DNA of 64,000 bases from Scytalidium lignicola (Eukaryota > Ascomycota > Leotiomycetes): contig NCSJ02000153.1 in NCBI GenBank assembly GCA_002812745.2, forward strand, positions 34,295 to 98,294, given 5' to 3'. This document shows positions 1-11,249 of the stretch, one piece after another; position 1 is the first letter of the stretch, and every line of letters begins with the position of its first letter. Made by a program: the position numbers and the translations under genes. Below the pieces are notes generated by a model. It was given only the letters and a program-made list of their open reading frames with translations. It ran no database searches and was not told the origin of the DNA.

Positions 1-431
1 TCGCCGAACTCAAATCCAAAGCCGCCTCCCTCGCGGAGCCCTGGAAATCCTCCCTCCTCTGGATCCCCGATGACACTCCCATCTCCTGCAACAGCGTATC
101 CTACTGGCCCACCATCCCCTGGGACTCCCAGGGCGGCAGGATCACCCTCGCAGGCGACTCTGCGCACCCGGTGCCGCCTCATCGAGGGCAGGGACTTAAT
201 CATGGCATTGCGGACGCGAGTAATTTCCTCAAGGCCATGATCGAGATTAGGGATGAGAAGAAGGCGAGGGAAGAGGCCATTGCGAATTATAATGAGGAGG
301 TGGTCAGGAGGGGGGCGGACGAGGTGGAGACGAGTCGACGGAATGCGTTGCTGGTGCATGATTTCGACAAGTTTATGGAGAGTCCGGTGTTGACGCAAGG
401 GTACACGAAGTCGAAGGTGCCGTCTGCTTAG
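1..431 (+). CDS. FAD-dependent monooxygenase, C-terminal part (5' end outside window)
   Basis: The frame is open from base 3 to the TAG at 429-431, giving about 142 residues; the start lies upstream of the window. The segment carries the conserved FAD-contacting motif GDSAHP (about residues 52-57), followed by PHRGQGLNHGIADA, the typical second FAD-ribityl contact of aromatic-ring/PHBH-type (FAD_binding_3) hydroxylases. After this comes a helical tail with the usual Y-E-x-E-V-x-RG-x-x-x-V pattern. Family members hydroxylate aromatic or polyketide substrates with NAD(P)H and O2. The N-terminal Rossmann GxGxxG is not in view, so substrate class cannot be judged. Confident at family level only. 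Confidence 0.85.
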   Translation, partial: AELKSKAASLAEPWKSSLLWIPDDTPISCNSVSYWPTIPWDSQGGRITLAGDSAHPVPPHRGQGLNHGIADASNFLKAMIEIRDEKKAREEAIANYNEEVVRRGADEVETSRRNALLVHDFDKFMESPVLTQGYTKSKVPSA

Positions 432-1193
432 ATGCATGTCTTATATAAGGTTGATAAGCAGCTAGGGACGATATATACATGTACATGTTTGTATGGTTGA
501 TGCTGTACTTATTTCTTGCCTCAACGAGATGATGAATTACGAAAGATGGATGGGTGTTAATAACTTTTTTTTGGAGCGTGGCTGGCGAGGTTTGTTAAAT
601 ATGCTCTCTATTCATCTTTTCGTGGATACCAACCGGTTAGATGGAGTGACGCTTGGTGCATAGCTTACCTCTATGTGTATAAATCTACTTTTTTAGCCTC
701 ATCTAATTATCTGGCTTTACTTGAAAATATACAAGATATTAAAGTATTATGATCAATATTCGCAACCCATTCCAACAGCAAGGCTCTAAAGTCTTATTGT
801 TGCTAAACGTATAAGATCTTTCACTTAATCGTTTTAGTAAATAAGGGATTTTGCACAACAAGTAGATCTTGAAATGTCATTTATTTTGGCATAGGGGGTA
901 GGCATGGGCGTGAACCATGGTGCAGTAAAAAACGGTTATCCAGGATCTGTGGATTCATATGCAAAATAGCCTCTATGGCATTCCTTGGCTAATTTGGAAA
1001 TGCGAATCTTGTTAAACTCAGTTGGTTGAACCATATCTGTGCCGCAGAACAGCGTATAAGCACTAGCCACGACTTTAAAGCAACCCATTTCAGCTTTTTA
1101 CATAAAAAATTTCTTGAACACATTTCTCAAAAGCCATACCTTATTTTGCAACTGATTCTTATCAGAATCTAAGAAAGAACAGTATCTTTGAAA
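432..1193. other. intergenic region, no gene seen
   Basis: It holds the 3' flank of the monooxygenase and the promoter of the glutathione S-transferase. Moderately AT-rich, no open frame of interest, no repeat recognised. Confidence 0.6.
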
Positions 1194-1940
1194 ATGGCGC
1201 AGTCTGTCACGCAGAAGACCATCCCAACCTTGTATAACATGTCCTCCTCCCAATCTTTCGTGATCCTATGGGCACTTGAGGAGGTTGCTGGTGCTCACGG
1301 AATTAAATACAACTTGAAGAACCTTCCACGCCGAGACAAGAATACTGCAAAAGAACTGAAAGCAATATTTCCCTTGGGTAAGTCGCCAATCGTGACGCTG
1401 GAGCCCGTGGGTGGCGAACCGGCGCAGACATATCAAGTCCTACTGAATGTCTTGACCGAGAGTCGTCTCATCCTCCAATTCATTGCCGATAACTATTCCA
1501 CGGGCGAGTGGGTCCCCGAATCTGAGGTGGATAAGAGACGGGATACTTTCTTCGAGGAACTCGCAAAATCGACCTTGGTGGTTAAGGTTGACTTCGCCGT
1601 CATATTCGAAGCCATCGCTTCTTTTCTCCCGTTCGGGCTCCGACACCTTATCTCACTCCTCATAAAGCCTGTTGTCAGTCATTTTGTTGGGGATCAACGA
1701 GATATCTATCAAGTTATGGAGAATTCTCTTTCAGAAGAGCTGCCCTGGTTTTCTGGCAAGAAGATAGGTCTCGCCGATTTCAACATGAGCTTTGGCATGG
1801 ACATGGCAGTTCAGAGAGGGTACTTTGAACCGAAAAAGTACCCAAAAGTTGCCAAGTGGTACGCCACTATCCTTGATCGGCCTGCCTACAAGAGAGCTTT
1901 GGAGAAAGGAGGGGCGTACGATCTGGCTATCTTTGCGTAG
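1194..1940 (+). CDS. glutathione S-transferase
   Basis: A single-exon 248-aa protein. The ATG at 1194 is chosen because the only upstream in-frame start-like codon is TTG. The N-terminal thioredoxin-like domain (about residues 10-95) begins PTLYNMSSSQSFVILWALEE and contains LGKSPIV, the cis-Pro segment, then the E-S-R-LILQFI helix that binds glutathione. The C-terminal all-helical domain (about 105-240) has LADFNMSF and ends with the YPKVAKWYATILDRPAYKRA helix typical of fungal GSTs. Likely cytosolic, conjugating glutathione to electrophiles. Proximity to an FAD monooxygenase could mean detoxification or a secondary-metabolite role, but that is inference. Length is normal for the family. Confidence 0.88.
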   Translation: MAQSVTQKTIPTLYNMSSSQSFVILWALEEVAGAHGIKYNLKNLPRRDKNTAKELKAIFPLGKSPIVTLEPVGGEPAQTYQVLLNVLTESRLILQFIADNYSTGEWVPESEVDKRRDTFFEELAKSTLVVKVDFAVIFEAIASFLPFGLRHLISLLIKPVVSHFVGDQRDIYQVMENSLSEELPWFSGKKIGLADFNMSFGMDMAVQRGYFEPKKYPKVAKWYATILDRPAYKRALEKGGAYDLAIFA

Positions 1941-2608
1941 AGGGTCAAAAGCACAAATTTTGTTTTGATGGATCGAATGAGTTACTCGTGCATGTATTTA
2001 AATGTTTATTGGTTCTTTGGAGTCTAGTTATAGTTCCTAACCGAATGCTTTCCTGTGAATAGCCCATACAGACCGGTGAAGGCTTGTCACTAACTATTTC
2101 AATTTTGAAATCCTAATAAATAAGAAGGTAACTTTATATTTAATTTATAAAAGAAAGATTATAAGAAAAAAGAAGAGAAAGAAAAGAAAAAATCGGGAAT
2201 GTTTTAACTTTATAAAGTTTTCTATATATAATTACTAGAAAAAAANGGTTCAAAACGATATTAAATCTGTTTAGAAAACTTTAAATTTACGTTAAGCTAT
2301 TAACTTTAAAGGTTTTATATATCTTTTAATAAATAGTATATAATTCTTAATGCTTACTCTAACCAGTTATAAAAGAGTATAGTCATAAAGCTTATAACTT
2401 AATTAAATGTAATTACATGAAATGCTTTTTAAAGTTACATCTAATCGTAAAGTTTTGCAATATTAGAATGTGTATAAAAATCTTTAACCTAACACATCCT
2501 TGTACCTTTTAGGAGGTTACCCAAAGTAGTAGATTTTACCTGCTACTTGCTGGATGTAAATAAATATCATCATCATCATTATCGCCATATACTGCGATCG
2601 GCAACATG
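1941..2608. other. intergenic region with AT-rich degenerate DNA
   Basis: From about 2090 to 2480 the sequence is very AT-rich with poly-purine stretches and a single N at 2246. It looks like a short RIP-type relic, but no element can be named. A short (ATC)n run precedes 2581. Confidence 0.45.
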
Positions 2609-3445
2609 TCATGCACACTCAGGATTGCAGCCGCACAGCTGGGCCTGAACTATATGATCAGCGAAGGGACCATACTTGTTATTATGTGTGTAGCATCGCC
2701 ACATGACGATGGTACTAGAGCCACTGTCAGCTCCTTCCAATTGCTCAATGATACCGAGTGAATGACCAAAGATTGCCCGCTTATAATAATAGCTAGAGGG
2801 TACACTCACCTCCAAAACGTAAACAGCCATTCGACCCAGCAGAATGCGACCGCAGCCAACGCCAGATTTTCTTGCTGGTACACCAAAGGAGTCCCCTTCC
2901 AATTCTCGCGAATAGCATTCTCTTGTTCCACTGACACTCCGGATATACGAGGGCTGTGTGTCACGACGACAATCGTAGTAGCAAGGGCGGCGCCCAACTG
3001 GAACACACTCGATGCAGCGGCGCTCAGCTTCCAAGTCCATTGTATACAGCGTGCTTCCTTCCGCTCCGGCCAGAACAAGTCGAAGAATACGGCAGCGCCA
3101 AAGAGAAGTGCTATGAAGAGACACGAGAATATGTTGAATGCGAAGCTGCCGACAATATCGCTAGTGTCAATGTGAGCATCTGGAAAGCCTGATATGTCTT
3201 TTTTTTTGTAGTGAGTTGTACTCTGTCAAACTGTCAATCAATCTTGATCTTCAACAAGAGTCACGATACTTACCCTTAAGCACAGCAATCCCGAGGCCTT
3301 GGGTAACGTTAACGATGGTCGTTGCAAGTTGGTACACTGTGAACTTGGTGCGGCGAAGGTAATATACCTTGTTCCACATGTACGAGCGTTTGAACTTGGA
3401 CCACTTGGCGTCGTGCCAGGACATATTCCGTATGAGCGGCGCCAT
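2609..3445 (-). CDS. small multi-pass membrane protein, function unknown
   Basis: A three-exon model: 3445-3274, 3188-2810 and 2723-2609. Donors are GTAAGT and GTGAGT, and the exons sum to 666 nt (221 aa). The ATG at 3445 opens MAPLIRNMSWHDAKW. Hydrophobic segments are visible at about residues 35-55 (VYQLATTIVNVTQGLGIAVL), 70-92 (GSFAFNIFSCLFIALLFGAA), 110-130 (AASSVFQLGAALATTIVVV) and 163-180 (ALAAVAFCWVEWLF). The pattern of four helices with short loops resembles uncharacterised fungal integral membrane proteins; no catalytic motif is seen. The last 38 residues, after the second intron, are Cys-rich and the least certain. A single N at 3477 lies just upstream of the start. Confidence 0.6.
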
Positions 3446-5472
3446 GTTCGAATACTACTGCGCGGAAAGAAAAAAANTTTAATAACCGACAAGACTGGTA
3501 GACAAGAAAAAGCATAATCTCTATCTTTGTCTAAAATATCGAAGTAGAAGGAGCTATTTAACGGCGAGATCACGCACAGATCAATATGCAGGACTGAAAA
3601 TTGGGTCCCATCAGCTACGGTAAAACCCCTCGGGACCCGGTGAGTGAGTGACTGTTGGAATTCAAAGATTGTTGCCTGGTAGCTCCTGACTAAGTTACTG
3701 CTAGAGCAATTGAGATTAGGACATTGACTTGACACTGATACTGATGGAATAATGTAATCTAATTGAAATAATCGGCCTGATTCTTTTATTTGCTAACTTT
3801 ATATACAGGAAGAGATAGAGTATTCTTGTTTAAAATTCTCCTAAGTCAAATTATGAATTTTGCTATATAACTTGTGAAGATAATTCGTCGCTTTGTTATC
3901 GTTTTATAACTAGTGTCTCATATGATACTTTTATATTTATTTTATAAATTGATTGGATTTGATTTTGATACAATTCTATTTTGCTAAATTATCGGCTTGA
4001 CTACTTGACATTATGGTTATTTTGACTTTAATTGCGATCCAATGAGAGGTGGAGCTGCGCCGCCATCTTACCGCTCCGGCGGCCTCGGGACCCGGGGAAC
4101 TCAGCCCCAAAGGGCCCACGTCGTCCTGTACTTACGTACGTTATGTTAGCAGTCTTGGCTCGTTGGAGACGGCGATACGACGGTTGAAAACGGTAGGGAC
4201 GCGTCATGTAAGACCCATAACAAACTGCTTATTATATAAAAAATAAATAATCAAAATACTCTTTTTGTTATAATTGAATTATTAAAAATAAGAAAGGGGT
4301 TTCAAAATGTCTAATTATAGAGAGGAAGGTATAATGTATAATAAATAGTTTATTAAAGTCTTAAAATAACGAGTCTTAGGTGATTCTAGCTATTTGTGTG
4401 ACAATCAGGCCTTGTTAGAAATATACAAGGATTTTAGCATAATAATATAATGTAATAAGTTAATCATAAAGTTAGTTAATATTAACACCGCTTGCTACGG
4501 GGTGCTTTACAATCCTTAGTTTACACACATGACTAACCCTATTTCTATAAGCTCTTAATTATATAAGCTTTACAGGTTCATTTCTAGACTTGATTATTTA
4601 AAGAATCGTCTATGGCTAAAGGTTTGGTTCTAGAATCATCGATGTATATCTTCTCCTGCTACTTTAATCTATTCTTGTAAATACTTCTTGAGTTAATATC
4701 CTTTGCTTCTGACGTTTTCGACGATTAGTTTAATTATTTTGTTGTCGATAAGCTAGCTATATGGGGTTTAAACCTTTTCAAATTCAAACTATAGTTTATC
4801 TTGATCACAATGAGAGCAATGTTGCCAAAAAAATCTTCTCCTCTTTGGCTTGTAGGCTTTCCATGGCCAAAATATTTTGTAAGGTAAACGGTGTAATCGT
4901 TAAAGAGGAAAGGACAGAATTTTTTTGAGATTGTTGTCAAATCTCGAAGCTTTTATAAGAACTAAAATTGGTAGCCTGAAACTTGTAATAGGTTGAACAA
5001 CGTATACAGTTTGAGAAAGCCATTGTAAATTTGTAAGACAGTTTGTAAAGTTGTTTGTAAAGCTGCCTGTAAGGCTGTCCGTAAAGTTATTCAAGAATTC
5101 AAGAACTAAAAAAGCGGTAATTCATCCTTTAATACTGCTTCTTGTATATTTGTCATACCTTCGCGTGTTTAACTAGCCTCTTAGTAATTTACAACTCAGC
5201 TGGTTACTTCAATATTTGTTATTTGAAAGGAAATTTATCAATTCCTTACAAAGGGAACAAGTAAAAAGGGCCATCGGAAATATCCGTTCAAATGGTTCTT
5301 GTATTTGATAACTTCATATTTTAATCTAGTTTAGTTTAGTTTATTTCTATATTTTTAAAAACTACTGTCAGGAGGTGACGTATAACTATCCATTCATCTG
5401 TCCATACTGTAAACCAGATACGGCATTGATATTTATTGTCTATTTTGGTCGGTTCTGTCGGTTCGGTATGAA
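3446..5472. other. gene-free AT-rich region
   Basis: Two kilobases without a convincing gene. From about 3760 and again from 4230 to 5400 it is strongly AT-rich, with many stop codons in all frames, as in RIP-degraded repeats. A GC-rich island lies at 4040-4200. A minisatellite at 5032-5091 is listed separately. Confidence 0.5.
5032..5091. repeat. 12-bp tandem repeat, about five units
   Basis: TGTAA (CGTAA in the last unit) recurs exactly every 12 bases at 5032, 5044, 5056, 5068 and 5080, with units like TGTAAAGTTGTT and TGTAAAGCTGCC. On the minus strand the units translate as a four-residue [N/D/G]-[N/S/C]-[F/L]-T repeat, but no gene is evident around it. Confidence 0.75.
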
Positions 5473-7817
5473 CTAGGACAACCGTCCGTCAAACGTTATG
5501 TACGGCTCAACAAATGAGGCCATCGCACCGGCGCCAATTCCTAGCTCGAACTCGTTCATCACTGTATCCCAATCCTGCGGAGACATTATGTGCTCATATG
5601 ATGGAGCTTCTGTGTTATCCAGCTGTACCGAGAACCCCCGTTCGGCTGGATGATCGAATAGTTGGGTCGCACTTGCATCGGGATGCGGCGGAGCTCTTGG
5701 GACCGTTGTCTGACGGGCAATAGAGAAGCTGGCATATTGATAAAAGGACCTGCAGATGTCATAGAGCTTTCTTCCGGAGGGGGAGCTCGCCGCTATGGGT
5801 TTAATGGCTGAGATAGCGGCGGAGAGAAGTTCCAAATCCTCAGTTGATGATGATGCTACAGTATTCCCCGCGAGCACAACGAAGCACGCGAACGGGACCA
5901 GGGAAAACAGCCTGGTCAGAGGTTAGAATATCTTGAGAGAGATTCGTGGGAGAGCAAATACATGTTTAGGAACATATTCCAGCCTATTGGGTTACGTTGA
6001 CCTAGAGTTTGACCGGCATGCACAGTTGTGAAGAGGGCTTGCCGGGCAGCCTCAATACAACCAATGTTACATTGTAGAGGATGTGAGTTAGACTCATTGC
6101 ACGGAACGATTCGGTAGACAATCGTCATGAGGCAGTGCATGATGATGTCGAGGAGTACGCTTGCGTCCTGGAACATGACATCGATAGGTGAATGGTCTAG
6201 GAGCGACTGTAACAATTAGAACCTATCATACCCACTGAACTGCTCTCCGAACCTGTTTTAAGTCATTGTTGACTTGAATGAGCCTGGCGGCGAAGGCTTT
6301 GGCACTTTCAACACGGGTTTGTTGTGATCCTCGCTGAGCAGCGGCGGAGAATAGCTGGATGTGAACGTCGCCAACAATGACGGCGAACTCTAGAAATCCG
6401 GCGTACACACTATAACGAGTTAGAGTATATTACTTAACGAAGTTGGTGCTACTTACTGTCCTGACGCTCCTGGTAGGTCTTGAGGGAATGGTGGCCGCTT
6501 GGTCGCGACATCGTATTGATGAATAGAAGGAGTTCTCCCAAAAGTGAACGCCATGCCCTTGTCCATGATATACACGTACCAGAATATCTTCTCTTCCTTC
6601 GAGATCTCTGATCCTTGTGGGTTCTGAGGCAGGCGATGCCACCCTAGATCGATGCACATCCTGGAAGCAGACGCGATTAACGACCAGGCAGTTGCACTCC
6701 GCCCAGATTTCATGCAAAATGTTGCCTTTCAAATTAGCGCCGCACTGAGTGAAGAGATCTTGTAACTTACTAAAAGTGCCAAGGCTTGACACCCTTCGAT
6801 GGACGGGTCCTGGCAGAGCCTTAGTGATTGTATAGCAGCTTCAAGGTTTGCTGACAATAACCGCGAGTTTGCCTGGATGTTGGAAGGCGTGACGCCGACT
6901 TGAGAGTAATTATGCTCTTTCAGGTTAATAAATAGATAGAATAGCCCGGTATTTACGATTGCCCATGCCGAGAGTGAGTAGTCATTCATTGCGAAATAGA
7001 CCTTTTGACATAATTGGCCAAATTCATGCTCATCAATGACAGGAACATCAATGAACAACCGCTGCTTTTCGGTTTGTGCCAGCCGGAGTAGTTTGAGCAC
7101 AGGTTCTAGCGGTGGAAGCGATCTGCCTTCTAGCTCTGGGAACTGGACCTGGAATGAAGATGAATGGGTATCGCCGACACTGAGAGTGGTCTCCTTGCTA
7201 TCGGCCGCCTCTTGAATCATCTGTGTTGCACTCATGGTCTCAGAAATGTCGGGCTCAGTCATGCTGAACTCTAGGTTCGTGGCTGCCTCTCTCAAGGCAT
7301 CTGTCGCCCGTTGGACGTGGGCTTTGAATGAAGAATCGCCTCTGTACCCTTCAGACAGTCCGGATATGTCAGATAGATGGCTGCCGATGAATGTGGCAGG
7401 AGAGCCTTTTGGCGATTCTTGGGACTGTTTGCTGTTTTGCAAGAGCTTTTGTAGCGCCTGCGATACCTCTTGGAGCGAGCGATCTACATTTTCCATGGCT
7501 TTATCGTAGCGGGCGGATATCAGAACCCGCTGTCGTTTTTCTGGAGCTCGACGAGTGATTTGGCAATTGAGCTCGGCCGCGACGCAGCTCGAGCACGGAG
7601 AACGACGATCGCATTTGGTCTATTGACAGCATGGTCACACAACGTACCGGGTGGCTAGACCAGGTTTTAGGGATCTCACCTTCCTGTCCTTACAATTGTT
7701 GCACTAAGCGCCATGATTAGCCCGTGGATCTCCTATAAAGATAGTCTCTCAAAGTGGATAGATGTAATTGGAACTCACGGCGGGTCTTTTGTTGCTGCCA
7801 CTGCTGCTGGCTTCCAT
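5473..7817 (-). CDS. Zn2Cys6 transcription factor with fungal-specific TF domain
   Basis: A seven-exon model: 7817-7779, 7703-7680, 7619-6771, 6725-6457, 6409-6253, 6206-5962 and 5911-5473, summing to 673 codons plus stop. The binuclear zinc cluster is split over three exons: CNNCKDRK, then TKCDRRSPCSSCVAAELNC, giving C-x2-C-x6-C-x5-C-x2-C-x6-C near residues 14-40. A basic linker (RRAPEKRQR) and a heptad-like stretch (MENVDRSLQEVSQALQKLL) for dimerisation follow. The middle-homology domain shows SATAWSLIASASRMCIDLGW and EEKIFWYVYIMDKGMAFTFG. It acts in the nucleus. The exon 5/6 junction (donor GTTCGG) is the weakest. Its targets are unknown; the nearest gene downstream on the other side is the amidohydrolase at 9645. 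Confidence 0.85.
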
Positions 7818-8210
7818 GACTGGTGCCGTTCTTTATGCCTTTTGTTTTGTTTTTTTGACAACCGTGTAGAATTATTTGCAGTTATGTGTGTATTTGAGCG
7901 CGAGTTCCTGTTCTATCGGAGTTGAATAAGTGCTTAGAAAATTGTAAGTGATGCACACTCATATTCAATGACGTTGAATTGGTGATGTTCGGTAAAGTCA
8001 AGGCTGAACGACCGCGTCACCCGCAACTGGACCAGGGGGAGAAATTCAAATCAGCTCCAGCAAGGACCCTATGTTCTAGACCAGCAGCGGCGACAAACAG
8101 GCATCAGTAAGATTTATATTTAGATAATATAAAAACTGTGAAAGCTATATCCGATTTGCAAGAATGTTAGAAGAAGATCCCTTAAGCATGATCTAGCTAA
8201 CTTATCAATG
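7818..8210. other. promoter side of the Zn2Cys6 gene
   Basis: Upstream region of the minus-strand regulator, running up to the MITE. No other gene seen. Confidence 0.5.
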
Positions 8211-8212
8211 TA

Positions 8213-8443
8213 CGTAAGGGGGTGCAAGAAATGACTGCCGCACCCCCTGTGACCAATCATTGACGTTATATAGCCAAAAATTCGTGCTGCTTTAATTTCA
8301 TTAGGCGACCACACCATTTTGAAAATCTCATTCCATACAATCATTCCACCAATATTTAAAGTAGCGTCAGATGATATCCTAATTTGGCTAAAAAAGCACT
8401 CGCTTGCAGGGGGTGCGGCAGTCATTTCTTGCACCCCCTTACG
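8213..8443. mobile_element. 231-bp MITE with 37-bp perfect terminal inverted repeats and TA duplication
   Basis: 8213-8249 and 8407-8443 are perfect inverted copies, starting CGTAAGGGGGTGCAAGAAAT. Both ends are flanked by TA (8211-8212 and 8444-8445), the target duplication of Tc1/mariner-pogo elements, although the flanking palindrome GTAC leaves a 4-bp duplication possible. Each terminal repeat is itself a hairpin: AGGGGGTGC (8217-8225) pairs with GCACCCCCT (8240-8248). The interior has no coding capacity. This is a non-autonomous element needing a transposase in trans; perfect repeats suggest a young or recently mobile copy that has escaped RIP. Confidence 0.88.
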
Positions 8444-8445
8444 TA

Positions 8446-9644
8446 CTTAGAACTCGAAGCTTAGCTTAGGTTGGAGTAGCGATTGTTCGGGTCTGAAGGC
8501 GGAACTGGGCTTTGCTAAAGCCAAGATGCGTTGCAGGTTATATTGGTGGTAATAAAATATACTTTTATCATGGCATGTGGTAACACTGCAACTAATGAAA
8601 TATTATTGTAAAATAAAAAATGAAGCAGAGGAACAAGAAGCAGTGTTTAGTGAATGCTTAGATGAGTTGTCAGCCGACAAGCACTCTGATGGCCCGTAAA
8701 ATCTGATCCGAGCGAAACTTCTCCGTTCTTCACTTCTAGATGAGGCAGTTTTTAAATCTACTCACATGTCCTGATCTCAGTTCAAATATATACGAATAGA
8801 TCTTTTTAAAGTGAAGAGGATTTAAGCATGTCAAACTCTTGAGTTTTGAGATCATTACCGAGATGTTGCAATCGCTCCACAGTAAGAGTAGGATTGATGT
8901 CAAACTCCCTCCGCGCTGCCTGTTACTTTTCAGTTGATGGGCCTTGAGAAGATGGGAAATCCCAAAGCCGTGGATAATATTCCCCATGTGCTAGGCGTGA
9001 TTTATCTTCAGCACCGTGGAGAAACACCGCCCCCTCAATCCACATTGTGGGACTGACATCTTAGAAATGGCTATTCAAATCCATCGGCTTTTTAGCACTT
9101 CTTGAGTTCTTTCAAGTCTACCATAATAAGACACATCGTTCATAAATAAGAAAGCTGAGCTTAATGTCCCTTTTCTATGTGCACCTAATGCTTCCTCTTG
9201 ACGTCACCGACCCCACAATGGTTGCCGTTGGTTTCCGCCGAGATCAGAGTATCTACAATAGCTTCATGTAGCAGGACATTGATATAACCTAAATATGTTC
9301 TACTAGTGTAGTTTTCCTTTGCTAGACAGTCTAGCATGGAGTCAACGCATACGTTTCCATTTTTAATATCTATTTCCAAGCCCGATTTATTGGTTTTGCC
9401 GTGCATTTGATCGCGCATAGAGTCGGCTTTACCGATGGAGAGTGGGCACACTAATAATATGCGATGAAAAAGTTAATTCTATGAATATTGGTATTGAACA
9501 GCAGAACGTTCGCGCACTTAAGTCCCGTAGTCTACCTATCTCTACACCTCATAGCAGTACATCGTCTGAGCACTTAGACCTAACGGTTGTGTTATGATCT
9601 AAGGCTTGACTGACATTTATCTAGGCTCTGATCGACAACGAAAA
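8446..9644. other. intergenic region, no gene seen
   Basis: About 1.2 kb between the MITE and the amidohydrolase. Moderately AT-rich with only short frames; the last few hundred bases serve as the amidohydrolase promoter. Confidence 0.5.
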
Positions 9645-11249
9645 ATGGCCACCGTCTACGAGAATGGCCGTTTCTTTAGAACAGCGGATGGAAGCTTTGC
9701 AAGTGCCATGATCGTTGAAAATGGAGTTATATCCCACGTAGGCTCCGAAACAGATCATCCTGTTCAAATCGCAAAAGAAAATAAAACTCTCGTAGTTGAT
9801 ATGAAAGGACGCACAATTCTGCCAGGTTTCATCGACGGTCACATGCATCTCCTCCTCCTTGGACAATCATTAAACACACTGAGTCTGGAACAATGCAAGA
9901 ATCTCGAGGATATAAGGGCAACGATAAAGAACTACGCTGCGGCAAACCCTTCCATACCACGGATACTTTGCAGAGGATGGATGCACTCCATGACGGATGG
10001 AGTTGCTCTAGCTAGTATGATTGATGATTTAGACCCAAGACCTATCTTCATCAACTCAAAGGACCTCCATTCCGCATGGTGCAATACAGCGGCTTTGGAA
10101 GAGCTTACTTGCGAGTCGATGCCTGATCCAGAAGGAGGGAAGATCCACAGGGATGCAAATGGCAAGGTCTCGGGTCTCATTAGTGAAGCTGCAGCTCAGA
10201 TTCTGGTGTGGCCGCATGTGGCCAAGCTAGCTCCAATGGAGGACAAAGTAGATGCTATAAAGCAGGCTATTGACGCTTACACTAGAGTAGGTTACACTGG
10301 AATGATTGATATGGCTATGGACGAAAATTGCTGGGAGGCATTCCAGGTTCTACGCGCTCAGGAGAAGGATCTACCTATACGTTTGGCAGCTCACTGGATT
10401 ATCAATCCTTCTAAGGATGAGAGTGTTAATATCAGGCAAGTTGATCGTGCTATTGAGTTGCATAAGCAATTCAATACTGAGACATCACCTAATTTCCGCA
10501 TTGCTGGAATCAAGGTCATCTGCGATGGAGTCATTGATGCCTGTACCGCGACACTCCTGGAACCGTATTCTTCAAATGGCGCTTCGCCAGACGCACTTTG
10601 GACAAGAGAGATGTTGGATCCCGTTGTAAAAAAGGCAGATGAAGCTGGTCTCCAGGTCGCTCTTCATGCCATTGGAGATGGTGCCATTAAGCTCGCCGTC
10701 GACGCCTTAGAAAAGTGTCGACAGGGACGTAGACACCGCGTGGAGCATCTAGAGTTGGCAGCCCCCGCCGAAGCAAAAAGACTTGGAGAGCTCCAGATCA
10801 CGGCGTCAATCCAGCCAGTTCATGCAGATCCAGCCATTCTTCGAGCCTGGCCGAAGTTACTCGGAGAACAACGTAGCAGTCGCGCGTTCCCATATAAGGA
10901 GTTTCTCACAGGTGGAGCTATTTTGGCTCTAGGTTCTGATTCTCCCACAGCGCCGTATGCACCCTTGGTCAATATGTATACTGCCACCACGAGAAGGTCG
11001 GCGAGACAGCCTCTGGAGATAACTACGGTAAATCCTGAGGCGGCTTTAAGTTTGGCGGCGGCTGTTTCTGCAGCTACACAGGGTGCGGCATATTCTTGCT
11101 TTGCGGATAAGTGGACTGGACGGCTAGAGGTAGGGTTGAAGGCTGATTTTGTTGTGATGGAGTTGGAATGGACGCCAGAGAAGTTGTTGCAGGGGAGGGT
11201 GTGTCAGACTTGGTTTGAAGGGAGGAAAGTATATGATGTTGAAGCTTAG
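9645..11249 (+). CDS. amidohydrolase family 3 protein (YtcJ-like metal-dependent hydrolase)
   Basis: An intronless 534-aa protein. The ATG at 9645 (MATVYENGRFF) is used; a longer frame begins only at a TTG. The strand-rich N-terminus leads to DGHMHL (about residue 65), the HxH metal ligands of the amidohydrolase TIM barrel. Later come GIKVICDGVIDA with the bridging Lys region, ALHAIGDGA and HRVEHLE with the further His ligands, and LGSDSPTAPY with the catalytic Asp. The C-terminus folds back into the composite beta-sandwich (GLKADFVVMELEWTPEKLL). Relatives hydrolyse N-formyl or other amide bonds, in the cytosol. There is no signal peptide. Substrate unknown; the neighbouring OPT transporter might supply small peptides, but that is inference. 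Confidence 0.88.
   Translation: MATVYENGRFFRTADGSFASAMIVENGVISHVGSETDHPVQIAKENKTLVVDMKGRTILPGFIDGHMHLLLLGQSLNTLSLEQCKNLEDIRATIKNYAAANPSIPRILCRGWMHSMTDGVALASMIDDLDPRPIFINSKDLHSAWCNTAALEELTCESMPDPEGGKIHRDANGKVSGLISEAAAQILVWPHVAKLAPMEDKVDAIKQAIDAYTRVGYTGMIDMAMDENCWEAFQVLRAQEKDLPIRLAAHWIINPSKDESVNIRQVDRAIELHKQFNTETSPNFRIAGIKVICDGVIDACTATLLEPYSSNGASPDALWTREMLDPVVKKADEAGLQVALHAIGDGAIKLAVDALEKCRQGRRHRVEHLELAAPAEAKRLGELQITASIQPVHADPAILRAWPKLLGEQRSSRAFPYKEFLTGGAILALGSDSPTAPYAPLVNMYTATTRRSARQPLEITTVNPEAALSLAAAVSAATQGAAYSCFADKWTGRLEVGLKADFVVMELEWTPEKLLQGRVCQTWFEGRKVYDVEA

Noticed and set aside
2762..3192. Plus-strand open frames opposite the small membrane protein
   Set aside because: They overlap the three-exon minus-strand model, which has hydrophobic segments, good splice sites and a total length divisible by three; the plus frames have none of these.
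6226..6240. Donor GTATGA at 6231 as the end of exon 5 in the regulator
   Set aside because: It would leave an intron of about 25 bp to the TTACAG acceptor, too short to splice; an upstream donor at 6252 gives 46 bp and keeps the frame.
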